Of a stretch of DNA of 64,000 nt, positions 8,295-20,280 are shown one piece after another. The notes beneath the pieces were generated by a model. It did no database searches, was not told the DNA's origin, and worked only from the letters and a program-made list of their open reading frames with translations. Numbering within the stretch: position 1 is the first letter of the stretch; each line of letters begins with the position of its first letter. The DNA comes from JACQGZ01 sp036004665 (GTDB lineage Bacteria; Sysuimicrobiota; Sysuimicrobiia; Sysuimicrobiales; Humicultoraceae). The stretch spans positions 1 through 64,000 of the forward strand of contig DASYRG010000074.1 in assembly GCA_036004665.1 (NCBI GenBank), written 5' to 3'. A program made the translations under genes and the position numbers.

Positions 8295-8368
8295 CGGCGG
8301 CTCCTGATCATCGGGCGGGGGCACGAGCCCGAACCCATTCCATCTATTATTACCATACTCCCCCTCCC

Positions 8369-10374
8369 TCACGTCCGCAGACCGGTCAGCGATGCGATGA
8401 GGATCGTTCCGGCGGCGCGGGGGACGGTCAGACCGAGGGCGTCGCCGGTCAGGCCGCGGATGACACCAAACATCGCGCCGGTGAAGAGGGTCCAGATGAG
8501 CGCCTCGACGGGCAATCCACGAGCGAGGAGAAAGGCAGGCAGGGTCGAGATGACGATCCCCCAGCGGCGCCCGCGCCATTCCTCGGCGGCGGTGAAGACT
8601 CCCCCGCGGAGCCATATCTCCTGCGCCAGGGCGGCCAGCAGAATGGGGATCCCGCCGGTGATCCATCCCCCCGAGGGCAGGTAGGAGGGGAAGACAAAGC
8701 CGTAGCGACGGTAGGCTGCTGTCATCGCCCCCCCGAGGAGACCGACGACGGCCAATCCCATCAGCGCGGACGCGGGGGCGCGGGCGGGACGGATTCCCAG
8801 TCCCCTGCGGCCGGCGCTCAGCCACACGACGGCGAGCAGGACCGCCGGCACCCACCATCGCGCCGGCTCACCGAAGAGGCGCACGGCATCACGCGCAAAC
8901 ACGGCCACGATCCCCGGCCAGAGGAGCGCGTTCATCAGCCTGAGGAAGGCGCGTTCGCGACGCCACTCCCGCGCCGCCCCCGAGGCCGCGACCATGACCA
9001 GCACGATCACTGACGCGGCTGCGGCGGGGGCGATCAGCCACCCGCCGCGGAGATAGACGGTGTCGATCGGCACAGCCGCCGTCGCGACAGCGGTCCCGTC
9101 GCTGCCCAGAGGAAGCCGCGTTCGGATGCGGCCATGAGCATCGACCACCATCGAGATGCCGGTGTTGGCCGCGCGGACGACCGTCCGTCCTGTTTCCACC
9201 GCGCGCACCGCGGCATAGGCGGCGTGCTGCACCGGTCCGGCGCTCTGCCCAAACCAGCCGTCGTTGGTCAGCACCGCCAGCACCGTCGCGCCTTGGTGCG
9301 CCGCCCGGCGGGCAAGGCCCTCAAACGCAGACTCGTAGCAAATGAGCAGCCCCAGCGGCCCGGCGGGGGTCGCGATGGGCTCGTGCTGATCGCCCGCCGT
9401 CACGCCGGCTTCGCCAAACGGCACGAGCCGACGCTTTGCGTACGTTCCCAGGACCGCCTCGCCTGAGAGGACCGCGGCAAAGTTGCGCACCTGCCCGTCA
9501 TCGATCTCCTGGCTGCTGGCGATGAGGACCGCGCCCGGGGCCCAACTCCCCACCAGCGCCGCAACGCCATCGTTCCCCAGCAGGTTGGCCGGGACGGCTG
9601 TCTCGGGAAAGACGATCACCGTCGCGCCGCCCGCCGCGGCCTCGGCGGTCAGGCGCCGGAGCGCCGACATCTGTGCCTGATAGGTCTGGCTGTCGCGCTT
9701 GCTGCCCGGGGGGATGTTCGGCTGTATCACCGCCACGCGGCCGTCCGGTTGCAGTGGCGACTGCATCCGCCAGAACCCGAGGAAGACCGCCGCGGCCACG
9801 AGCACCATCACGACACCGGCCGCCCAGACGCTGCGGCGCCGCTCCGTCAGCAACGTGACGAGCCCCGCGTTGGCGAGGGCGATCACGAAGGAGATCAGAT
9901 GCACCCCGCCCACCGCCGCCAGCTGCAGCACCGGCAGTGTCGCGTGCTGGGAGACGCCCAGCAGCGCCCATGGGAATCCCAGCGTCCCCGCGGATCGGGC
10001 TACCTCCACCCCGGTCCAGACGAGAGGAATCAGGAGAAGGTCCCGGCCACGGAACCGCAGCCCGAGCCACCGGTACAAGGCGGCAAACCCTCCGATATAC
10101 AGAGAGAGAATCGCCGACAGCAGCAACCAGGCAGGGAGCCCGAAGAGGGTCATCCAGGAGAGGGTGAGGGCAAACCAGAGGAATCCGGTCAGCAGGCCCA
10201 GTCGGAAGGCGCCCGCCACCGACTCCTCACGGAGAGCCCAGAGCAGCGGAACGAGCGCGATCCAGGCGAGGGACCCGGCGTCGAGGGGAGGAAACGCGCC
10301 GACGAGGAGGAGGCCCGACGCAGCGGCGGCGGTGATCCGCGCTGGGAGAAGCGGTCTGGTGCGGGAGAGCGCCG

Positions 10375-10396
<22 letters not shown>
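8369..10396 (-). CDS. lnt: Apolipoprotein N-acyltransferase fused to a CPBP-like membrane domain
   Basis: Lnt N-acylates the N-terminal cysteine of lipoproteins at the inner membrane. Residues 1-210 hold the N-terminal helices and 220-445 a nitrilase domain with the Glu-Lys-Cys triad: E265 in VFPETAVP, K321 in YAKRRLVPFGE and C353 in LLICYESAFEG. A helix follows at about 455-473, the usual end of Lnt. Here about 200 more residues add several helices, QEIWLRGG (592-598) and RGLTGDALGL, which resemble a degenerate CPBP (CAAX protease and bacteriocin processing) domain. The usual EE of that family is QE and the His motifs are not obvious, so activity is doubtful. The GTG start lies inside the end of secA (22-base overlap). 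Lnt is mostly a diderm enzyme. Confidence 0.85.
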
Positions 10397-13074
<2,678 letters not shown>

Positions 13075-13106
13075 GCCGCACTCCCTCAAGAAGACTCTGA
13101 CATTCT

Positions 13107-13112
13107 ATTATA
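13107..13112 (-). promoter_or_regulatory. secA promoter -10 (TATAAT)
   Basis: A perfect TATAAT on the minus strand lies 33 bases before the secA ATG, in an otherwise GC-rich 144-base spacer. No convincing -35 is seen at 16-18 bases. The rest of 13113-13218 shows no gene. Confidence 0.45.
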
Positions 13113-13218
13113 CGGCGAACGAAGGGGCCGGCCCGGACGTTCCCGGCTCGGGCTGGGGAGGTGGCAAGACGATCTGACCGGGGGGAGACGAGCGGAGCGA
13201 CTGACGGGGTCGGCCCGC

Positions 13219-13878
13219 TCAGGCGCGGCCGACGGTGAGCCAGCCGACGGGCCGGTTCAGTGCCGCCAGGACCGCCCGCACTACCGCCTCGCGGGGGTCT
13301 TCCCGCACGACGGAGGAGCCGCTGAGAACCTCTTCATCTCGTCCCGAGACCGTGAGCACCACCACGGCGATGTCGCGCTCGCCCGCGCGCGCCACCGTCA
13401 CGCCCTCCAGGAGGAGCAGCCCGGAGACGCGCAGGAACACCTCCACGGCGCGCAACGCGGCCTCCGCGACCAGGTCGAGGCGAGCCCGGCTGGTGTTGGG
13501 GCCGCTGGCCACGCCCTCATAGAGGAGGCCCTGCTCTTCGAGGTGCACTTTGACTTCCGCTGTCGCGCGCAGCGACGAGACGGTGAGCCCGATGTACTTC
13601 AGCCGCGCCTGCGGCGGAGGACCCGAGGGCGCCCCCCGCATCGCCGCCACCCGGATCTGGCGGGGATCCAACTGGACGCCCAGTTCCGCGGCCAGTGCGG
13701 AGGCGACGTCCATCTGGATCAATTTCGGGCTGCGGTCCCCCTGTCCCAGGACATGGAGGACTCCCAGCCCGCCGGAGGAATCGGCTTCGGCGCGCACGGA
13801 GATGACGCCCCGCAGCCGGCGGACGATCTCCTCGGCGTGCTCGAGCACGGTCTGGCCGTCGCTGCGCCCCTCCGCCAC
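13219..13878 (-). CDS. Conserved hypothetical protein
   Basis: A soluble 219-residue protein with no signal peptide or membrane helix. The N-terminal 95 residues contain LEHAEEIVRRLRGVISVRAEAD, GGLGVLHVLGQGDRSPKLIQMDVASALAAELGVQLDPRQIRVAAM. This resembles a small alpha/beta domain seen in hypothetical proteins of Terrabacteria. The second half (about 95-219) has a similar length and may be a repeat of the fold, beginning RLKYIGLTVSSLRATAEVKVHLEE. It sits between hpf (35 bases upstream) and secA. I cannot assign a function. Confidence 0.7.
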   Translation of the reverse strand: MAEGRSDGQTVLEHAEEIVRRLRGVISVRAEADSSGGLGVLHVLGQGDRSPKLIQMDVASALAAELGVQLDPRQIRVAAMRGAPSGPPPQARLKYIGLTVSSLRATAEVKVHLEEQGLLYEGVASGPNTSRARLDLVAEAALRAVEVFLRVSGLLLLEGVTVARAGERDIAVVVLTVSGRDEEVLSGSSVVREDPREAVVRAVLAALNRPVGWLTVGRA

Positions 13879-13913
13879 CCCGTCCTCCTCCCGGCGGACC
13901 TCCCGCCCACGAG

Positions 13914-14501
13914 CTACTCCGGCTCGATCACCCCGTAATCTCCGCTGCGCCGCCGATAAAGGACGCTGATCTCTTCGGTCTGGGTGTTGCGGAAGACAAA
14001 GAAGGCGTGTCCCAAACGTTCCATCTGGATGATGGCGTCTTCCGGCGTCATCGGCTTCATGACGAACCGCTTGATCCGGACGATCTCGGCCGGCATCGGC
14101 GCGGCGGGGGAGGTGCGCAGCGCCGCCGCGGCCAGGGCCGCCCGGCGCCGGCGCGCCCGCGAGACCTCGATGCGGCGTTTGTCGATCAACCGGGCACGGC
14201 GCTTGCGGATCTGCCGCTCCAGTTTGTCCACCACCCCATCGATGGCGGCGCGCATGTCCCCGTCGCTGTGCCGTCCACGCAGCACCAGGCCGTCACCCCA
14301 CACGGTCACCTCGGCGACGCGCGCCCGTCCGTCGGAGCGATGGCGCTCCTCTTTGAGGACGGCCTGAGCTTCCTGCAGCTGGTCGAAATGCCTGGTCAGC
14401 GTGCGGAGCTTCCGCTCTGCGTACCGCTTCAGTGGCTCCCCCACCTCGATGTGGCGGGTCTGGATGATCAGATTGAAGGGTCGGGCGGTTTGAGTGGCCA
14501 T
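13914..14501 (-). CDS. hpf: Long-form ribosome hibernation promoting factor
   Basis: A 195-residue protein from the second Met (ATG 14501), chosen because GAGGG lies six bases before it but touches the first ATG at 14507. Residues 8-105 form the S30AE domain (NLIIQTRHIEVGEPLKRYAERKL, EVTVWGDGLVLRGRHSDGDMRAAIDGVVDKLERQI). A basic linker follows, then the C-terminal dimerisation domain with IVRIKRFVMKPMTPEDAIIQMERLGHAFFVFRN. Long HPF makes 100S ribosome dimers in stationary phase. Its position before secA is shared with many Firmicutes. Confidence 0.93.
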   Translation of the reverse strand: MATQTARPFNLIIQTRHIEVGEPLKRYAERKLRTLTRHFDQLQEAQAVLKEERHRSDGRARVAEVTVWGDGLVLRGRHSDGDMRAAIDGVVDKLERQIRKRRARLIDKRRIEVSRARRRRAALAAAALRTSPAAPMPAEIVRIKRFVMKPMTPEDAIIQMERLGHAFFVFRNTQTEEISVLYRRRSGDYGVIEPE

Positions 14502-14593
14502 GGTCATCCCTCAGGAGAGAAGCGGATATCTTCTATTCTTCGCCTCACCGGCCCGCCCCTCCGAGCCGTCGGCGCCCCGCAGAGGGTGGTCAC

Positions 14594-15607
14594 TCAGAGC
14601 GTTTCCCAATCGCGATCCGGGAAGCGGCGCTCAAAGGTCCGGCGGGCGTACCGGTCGGTCATCCCGGCCAGGAAATCGCAGACGATCCGTGGGACGCTGG
14701 GATCGCCGGGAATGCCGTGGAACTCCTCCGGCACCTCCGCGGAATGCTCGATGTAGAAGTCGAAGAGTGCCAGCAGGGCCCTCTGGGCGCGCCGCACGTC
14801 ATCGGCGGTGTGCGCTCCCAGGTAGACCCGCTCGGTGAGGAAGTCTTTCAGCCGGTTCAGCGCCGTGCGGATCTCGTCGGAGAAGGCGATCCGACCCTGC
14901 CGGCGCCCCTGGTCCACGACGTCGCGCACCATCCGGTCTAGCCAGGTGCCCCGCGCACTGCCCAGGACCTCGCGCACCTCCCGCGAGACCTCCACCTCCT
15001 GCAGGATGCCGGCCCGGACCGCGTCGTCCATGTCGTGATGGACGTAGGCGATCCGGTCAGCCAGTCGGACGGTCTGCCCCTCGAGGGTGGCGGGAAGACG
15101 GTCCGGATCCGTGACCGCCTCCAGGTCGGCCAGTCCCTTGCTGTGACCGCCGATGCCGTCGAGCACCTCACGGGTGAGGTTGAGACCGCGCACCTCCGTC
15201 CCGTCGGCTCGACGGCGGCGTTCCAGCACTTCGACCACCCGCAGGCTTTGCAGGACGTGGTGAAAGCCTCCGTGGGGGCGCATCGCCTCATCGAGGGCGG
15301 CCTCGCCGGCGTGGCCGAAGGGCGGATGCCCCAGGTCATGGCCGAAGGCGACCGCCTCGGTGAGGTCCTCATTCAGGGACAGGGCGCGGGCGATCGTGTG
15401 CGCGATCTGCGCGACCTCCAGGGTGTGGGTGAGCCGGGTGCGGTAGTGGTCCCCTTCGGGGGCCAAGAAGACCTGCGTCTTATGCTTCAGGCGGCGGAAG
15501 GCTTTAGAGTGGAGGATCCGATCGCGGTCCCGCTGAAAGGCCGTGCGCAGCTCGTCCTCGGGCTCGGGGAGGGCGCGTCCCCGCGAGCGCGACGCCAGCG
15601 CCGCCAC
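14594..15607 (-). CDS. dgt: Deoxyguanosinetriphosphate triphosphohydrolase-like HD protein
   Basis: HD-superfamily dNTPase. It shows FRRLKHKTQVFLAPEGDHYRTRLTHTLEVAQIA, the HD pair in FGHDLGHPPFGHAGE, DRIAYVHHDMDDA and a C-terminal FYIEHSAEVPEEF. The first canonical start is GTG 15607, giving 337 residues. The conserved family N-terminus (IREEIEEREXXXLAP) lies upstream in the same frame and has no ATG, GTG or TTG before it. At the position of the expected Met is ACG (15653-15655), so the true gene may begin there. It lies 82 bases after ppdK and 86 before hpf. Confidence 0.88.
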   Translation of the reverse strand: MAALASRSRGRALPEPEDELRTAFQRDRDRILHSKAFRRLKHKTQVFLAPEGDHYRTRLTHTLEVAQIAHTIARALSLNEDLTEAVAFGHDLGHPPFGHAGEAALDEAMRPHGGFHHVLQSLRVVEVLERRRRADGTEVRGLNLTREVLDGIGGHSKGLADLEAVTDPDRLPATLEGQTVRLADRIAYVHHDMDDAVRAGILQEVEVSREVREVLGSARGTWLDRMVRDVVDQGRRQGRIAFSDEIRTALNRLKDFLTERVYLGAHTADDVRRAQRALLALFDFYIEHSAEVPEEFHGIPGDPSVPRIVCDFLAGMTDRYARRTFERRFPDRDWETL

Positions 15608-15689
15608 GGGAGCGAGCGCGGCCCGTTCCCGTTCTTCGATCTCCTCCCGGATCGTCCCCGGCGACGCTGCGCGACCGGAGCCGCGCCGG

Positions 15690-18440
15690 CTAGACGTCCT
15701 TCGTCACCGCCACCTGCTCCCGCAGCCGGGCCTGGGCCGCGGCCAGCCGGGCGATGGGGACGCGGAAAGGCGAGCAGCTGACGTAGTCCAGCCCGATCTG
15801 ATGGCAGTACTCCACCGAGGACGGGTCCCCGCCGTGCTCCCCGCAGATCCCCACCTCCAGACCCGGGCGGGCGCGTCTGCCCAGTTCCGTGCCGATCTCC
15901 ATCATCTTGCCGACGCCCTCCCGGTCGAGCACCTGGAAGGGGTCGTCGCGGAAGATCCCGCGCTCGACGTACGCCTTGAGGAACTTGGCCTGCGCGTCGT
16001 CGCGGGAGAACCCGAAGATCGTCTGGGTCAGGTCGTTGGTGCCGTAGGAGAAGAACTCCGCCAACTCGGCGATCTTATCGGCAATGAGGGCGGCGCGCGG
16101 GATCTCGATCATCGTCCCGAACATGTAGCGCACCCGCACGCCCGACTCTTTCACCATCTGCTCGGCGATCGACGTCAGTTGCTCATGCACCACTTTCAAC
16201 TCGTTGAAGTGGCCGATCAGGGGGATCATGATCTCCGGGATGACCTCCACCCCCTCCCGGGCCAGGTCGATCGCCGCGCCGAGGATGGCGCGGACCTGCA
16301 TCTCGTTGATCTCCGGATAGAGGATCCCCAGTCGGCAGCCGCGCAGCCCCAGCATCGGGTTGACCTCGCGCAGTTCCTCCACGCGCCGGCGCAGCGCGCG
16401 CAGCCGGTCCAGGCGGCTGGGGTCGGCGGCCGGAATGGAGAGACGGTCGCGCTGGTCCACCACCCAACCCGATTCCTTCCCGGTGAGTTCGATGCGCGTG
16501 ATCTCCTCCGCCAGCTTTTCCAACGGCGGCAGAAACTCGTGCAGCGGCGGGTCGAAGAGGCGGATGATCACCGGCCGGTCTGCCATCTCGCGGAAGAGGC
16601 CGACGAAGTCTTGCTGCTGTAGCGGCTGCAGCCGGGAGAGGGCGGCGCGGCGGTCTGCTTCGGTGGAGGCCATGATCATCTCCAGGTAGATGGCCTGGCG
16701 GTCTTCTTTGGTGAACATGTACTCGGTGCGGCAGAGGCCGATCCCTTCCGCCCCAAACTCGCGCGCCGTGCGGGCGTCCTCCGGGTAGTCAGCGTTCGCG
16801 CGGACGCCGAGGCGGCGGAACTCGTCCGCCCAGGTGAGAAACTCCTGCACGTGCCCGCCCAGCGTGGGCTCGATCAGCGGCACAGCCCCGCTGATCACCG
16901 AGCCCGTATTCCCGTCGATGGTGACAATGTCGCCTTCGCTGACGGTGACACCGCCGGCGCTGAAGCGACGCCCGTGCTCGTCGATCTGCAGCCCCTCTGC
17001 GCCGACCACCGCAGGAGTACCGAGGCCTCGCGCCACGATGGCGGCGTGGCTGGTCATCCCCCCGCGGCCTGTCAGGATGCCCTGCGCGGCCAGCATTCCG
17101 TGCACGTCGTTGGGGTTCGTCTCCAGGCGGACCAGGATGACCGGCTCCCCTTTCCCGCCCTTGCCCCGCGCGGCCGCCGTGTCGGCGTCGAAGACGGCGA
17201 TGCCCTGGGCCGCCCCGGGACTGGCCGCCAGCCCCCGGGTGAGCACCCGCTTGGACGCCGCCGGATCGACCTGCCGATGGAGGATCCGCTCGAAATCCCC
17301 GGCGTCGACGCGCAGCAGCGCCTCTTCCTTCGTGATCAGGCCCTCGTGCACCATGTCGACGGCGATGCGCACCGCGGCCTGGGCGGTGCGCTTGCCCGCC
17401 CGCGTCTGCAGGAGGTAGAGGGTGCGGCGCTCGATCGTGAACTCTACGTCCTGCACGTCCCGGTAGTGGCGCTCCAGGAGTGCGCAGACCTCCAGGAACT
17501 GCCGGTAGGCCTCCGGCAGTTCGCGCTCCAGTTCGGTGATCGGCTTGGGGGTGCGGATGCCCGCCACCACGTCCTCGCCCTGCGCGTTCATCAGGTACTC
17601 GCCGAACACCGCGCGTTCACCGGTGGCGGGGTTGCGGGTGAAGGCCACGCCGGTGCCCGAGGTCGGCCCCATGTTCCCGAAGACCATCGCCTGGACGTTC
17701 ACCGCGGTGCCCAGGTCATGGGGGATCCTGTGGTGGGTGCGGTAGGTCATGGCGCGGGGGTTGTTCCAGGAGTCGAAGACCGCCCGCACCGCCATCTCCA
17801 GCTGCTGCAGCGGCTCATCGGGGAAGGGCTCCCCGCTGCGCTCGGTCACGATCCGCCGGTACTCGGCGATGAGGTCCTGCAGATCCTTCGGCGTGAGGTC
17901 GACGTCCTGCGAAATCCCGCGGGCGTGCTTGGCCCGGGCCAGCGCCTCTTCGAAGTGCTCGTGCTTGATCCCCAGGACCACGTTGCTGAACATCTGGATG
18001 AAGCGGCGGTAGGAATCGTAGGCGAAGCGGGCGTCCCCGCTCCCGGCGATGAGGCCCTCTACCGTGACGGGAGTGGAGCCGAGGTTCAGGACGGTGTCCA
18101 TCATCCCCGGCATGCTGAACTTCGCCCCCGAGCGCACGGAGAGCAGGAGAGGAGTCCGTGGGTCGCCGAAGTGGCGGCCGGTGCGCTGCTCGATCACCTT
18201 CAGCTTCTCGCGCACCTCACCCATCAAGCCCTCGGGGAACTGGCGTGTGCGGCGGATGTATTCGAGGCAGGCCTCCGTGGTGATGGTGAACCCGGGAGGC
18301 ACGGGCAGGCCGATGCGGCTCATCTCGGCCAGCCCCGCCCCCTTGCCGCCGAGCAGATCTCGCTGCCCGGCGCTGCCTTCCTCGAACAACCTCGTCCAGC
18401 GGCTGCCGGTCTTGAGCGTCCGCTCCGCCACTTCAGCCAT
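15690..18440 (-). CDS. ppdK: Pyruvate, phosphate dikinase
   Basis: Interconverts pyruvate + ATP + Pi with PEP + AMP + PPi. The 916-residue protein has the ATP-grasp N-domain (LLGGKGAGLAEMSRIGLPVPPGF, SVRSGAKFSMPGMMDTVLNLG), the swivelling phospho-His domain with GGMTSHAAIVARG (His465), and a C-terminal PEP-binding barrel with GLCRTEYMF, IRLFDPPLHEFLP and catalytic Cys866 in CGEHGGDPSS. The ATG has GGAGG seven bases upstream. It follows glyS by 26 bases. The PpsR/YqfL-type regulator often found beside it in Firmicutes is absent here. Confidence 0.97.
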   Translation of the reverse strand: MAEVAERTLKTGSRWTRLFEEGSAGQRDLLGGKGAGLAEMSRIGLPVPPGFTITTEACLEYIRRTRQFPEGLMGEVREKLKVIEQRTGRHFGDPRTPLLLSVRSGAKFSMPGMMDTVLNLGSTPVTVEGLIAGSGDARFAYDSYRRFIQMFSNVVLGIKHEHFEEALARAKHARGISQDVDLTPKDLQDLIAEYRRIVTERSGEPFPDEPLQQLEMAVRAVFDSWNNPRAMTYRTHHRIPHDLGTAVNVQAMVFGNMGPTSGTGVAFTRNPATGERAVFGEYLMNAQGEDVVAGIRTPKPITELERELPEAYRQFLEVCALLERHYRDVQDVEFTIERRTLYLLQTRAGKRTAQAAVRIAVDMVHEGLITKEEALLRVDAGDFERILHRQVDPAASKRVLTRGLAASPGAAQGIAVFDADTAAARGKGGKGEPVILVRLETNPNDVHGMLAAQGILTGRGGMTSHAAIVARGLGTPAVVGAEGLQIDEHGRRFSAGGVTVSEGDIVTIDGNTGSVISGAVPLIEPTLGGHVQEFLTWADEFRRLGVRANADYPEDARTAREFGAEGIGLCRTEYMFTKEDRQAIYLEMIMASTEADRRAALSRLQPLQQQDFVGLFREMADRPVIIRLFDPPLHEFLPPLEKLAEEITRIELTGKESGWVVDQRDRLSIPAADPSRLDRLRALRRRVEELREVNPMLGLRGCRLGILYPEINEMQVRAILGAAIDLAREGVEVIPEIMIPLIGHFNELKVVHEQLTSIAEQMVKESGVRVRYMFGTMIEIPRAALIADKIAELAEFFSYGTNDLTQTIFGFSRDDAQAKFLKAYVERGIFRDDPFQVLDREGVGKMMEIGTELGRRARPGLEVGICGEHGGDPSSVEYCHQIGLDYVSCSPFRVPIARLAAAQARLREQVAVTKDV

Positions 18441-18466
18441 GGTGCACCCTCCTCACGCCTGATGGG

Positions 18467-19831
18467 TCAGCGCGCCGGGGCGCCCGTCCGCGCGGGCGTC
18501 CCAGCGTGGAGCTTGCCCCCGAGATATCCTCGCAGCTCCGTCATCGCGACGCGGTCCTGCGCCATGGAGTCCCGGTCGCGCACCGTCACCGTGCCGTCCT
18601 GTTGCGTCTGGCTGTCCACGGTGATGCACCAGGGGGTGCCGATCTCGTCGTAGCGCCGGTAGCGCCGACCCACGGTGCCGTTCTCGTCGTAGGCGACGAA
18701 CCAGGCGCGCCGCAGCTCCGCCTCGATCTGGTGCGCGAGGTCCGGCATGCGCTCCCGTTTCACCAGCGGCAGGACCGCCGCGGTGATCGGCGCCAGGCGC
18801 GGGTGGAGGTGCAGCACCGTTTCGACCTCCCGCCCGTCCTCCCGCCCGGCACGGCCGCCGGGGTACTCGCGATACGCGTCCACCAGAAAGACGAGCATGG
18901 CCCGCTCGATGGACACCGTGGGTTCGATCACATAGGGATGATACTTGCTCCTGTCGCTCTCGTCGAAGTAGGTGAGGTCGCGGCCCGAGGCTGCCTCGTG
19001 CTGGCGCAGGTCGTAGTCGGTGCGGTTGGCCACTCCCGCCAGCTCCGCCCAACCGAAGGGGAATTCGTACTGGAGGTCCACCGTGCGCTTGGAGTAGTGC
19101 GCCAATGTCTCGGGAGGATGCTCGAAGCGGCGCATCCGTTCGCGTGTGAGGCCGAGGTCGACGAAGAAGGCCTCCCACTCCTCCAGCCAGACGCGGAACC
19201 ACTCCTCGTCGCTCCCCGGCCGCACGAAATACTCAAGCTCGGCGATCTCGAACTCGCGTAGGCGGAAGATCCACTTGCCCGTCGTGATCTCGTTCCGAAA
19301 GGACTTGCCGATCTGCGCGATCCCGAATGGCACCTTGACGCGGGCCGTGTCCAGCACGTTCTTAAAGTTGGTGAACATCCCCTGCGCCGTCTCCGGCCGC
19401 AGGTAGGTCAGCGTCGCGCTCTCCTCGGTGGGGCCGAGATAGGTCTTGAACATGAGGTTGAACTGCTTCGGTTCGGTGAGATCGTGGGCGTGGTCGGGGG
19501 CGGGCGGGATCTCCTCGTCGGCGCGGAAACGTTCATGGCAGATGCGGCACTCCACCAGCGGGTCGGTGAAAGACTGCTCGTGCCCGGACGCTGCCAGCAC
19601 CTCACGCTTCGTGATGATGGCGCTCTCAATCCCTACCACGTCGCGCCGTTCCTGGACGAAGCGGCGCCACCACTCGCGCCGGAGGTTCTGGCGCATCAGC
19701 ACCCCCAGGGGGCCGAAGTCGTAGATCGCGCCCGGGCTACCGTAGATCTCTGCGGACGGGTAGACGAAGCCGCGCTGTTTGGCCAGCGTGGCGATGCGGT
19801 CCAGCGTCTCAGGGCGCGATGCTGTGGTCAT
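18467..19831 (-). CDS. glyS: Glycyl-tRNA synthetase, homodimeric (class IIa) type
   Basis: A 454-residue single-chain GlyRS of the Thermus/eukaryote type, not the alpha2beta2 form. Key parts are RGFVYPSAEIYGSPGAIYDFGPLG, the insert with ECRICHERF, YLRPETAQGMFTNFKNVLDT (motif 2 region), AQIGKSFRNEITTGKWIFRLREFEIAELEYFV, VIEPTVSIERAML (motif 3) and a C-terminal anticodon-binding domain (DEIGTPWCITVDSQTQQDGTVTVRDRDSM). Start at ATG 19831 by homology; its SD is weak. An in-frame upstream start at 19870 would add 13 residues. No T-box sequence is visible upstream, unlike thrS. Confidence 0.95.
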   Translation of the reverse strand: MTTASRPETLDRIATLAKQRGFVYPSAEIYGSPGAIYDFGPLGVLMRQNLRREWWRRFVQERRDVVGIESAIITKREVLAASGHEQSFTDPLVECRICHERFRADEEIPPAPDHAHDLTEPKQFNLMFKTYLGPTEESATLTYLRPETAQGMFTNFKNVLDTARVKVPFGIAQIGKSFRNEITTGKWIFRLREFEIAELEYFVRPGSDEEWFRVWLEEWEAFFVDLGLTRERMRRFEHPPETLAHYSKRTVDLQYEFPFGWAELAGVANRTDYDLRQHEAASGRDLTYFDESDRSKYHPYVIEPTVSIERAMLVFLVDAYREYPGGRAGREDGREVETVLHLHPRLAPITAAVLPLVKRERMPDLAHQIEAELRRAWFVAYDENGTVGRRYRRYDEIGTPWCITVDSQTQQDGTVTVRDRDSMAQDRVAMTELRGYLGGKLHAGTPARTGAPAR

Positions 19832-19950
19832 GAGTGGTAAGCGGCGCACTCCCCGCTGGGCGCTCCGCATCTGACGAATGTGGTTTGGCTAGGCGGGGTG
19901 AACGACGGAGACCGGCCGAACGCCGGCCGCCCACGGCCTCCCGGGTCCTT

Positions 19951-20208
19951 CTACCCGATCCCGAGGGGCTCCTCTTCGCTGCGGCGGCCGGACCGCTGCA
20001 ACGGCAGCGGCAGGCTGCTGGCCAGGGCGGCGACCGCGAAGGCGGCGATGCCGGCCAGTGCCCAGGAGGTTGGGAGCTCGATCACGCGGCCCTCCGTCTT
20101 CACCCGGATGTGACCCGACTGACCAGGGCGGACGACCTGCCGGGCCTCGTCCAGGGCGGTCCCCAGTTCAATCACCGCGCGCTTCGCCCGCTCAAGATCG
20201 ATTTCCAT
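19951..20208 (-). CDS. Small single-helix protein, DUF4342-like
   Basis: The ATG at 20208 has GGAGGTG six bases upstream and gives 85 residues. A charged N-terminal helix (EIDLERAKRAVIELGTALDEARQVV) precedes GHIRVKTEGRVIELPTSWALAGIAAFAVAALAS, that is, a short beta hairpin followed by one membrane helix. This order resembles DUF4342. The tail is acidic and polar. Function unknown. It lies between recO and glyS; a TATAGT -10 candidate is at 20229-20234 with a poor -35. The 119 bases to glyS (19832-19950) show no other gene. Confidence 0.55.
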   Translation of the reverse strand: MEIDLERAKRAVIELGTALDEARQVVRPGQSGHIRVKTEGRVIELPTSWALAGIAAFAVAALASSLPLPLQRSGRRSEEEPLGIG

Positions 20209-20280
20209 GCAGCCCACCTCCACTCTTCACTATAGCATTCCCCCACGGAGGAAGACGGAGGCGGCTTGCCTTCCCGCGCA

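Noticed and set aside
16851..18653. 600-codon plus-strand frame inside ppdK
   Set aside because: Antisense shadow of PPDK and the glyS end.
19832..19950. T-box in front of glyS
   Set aside because: No AGGGTGGNACC-type motif or terminator is present there.
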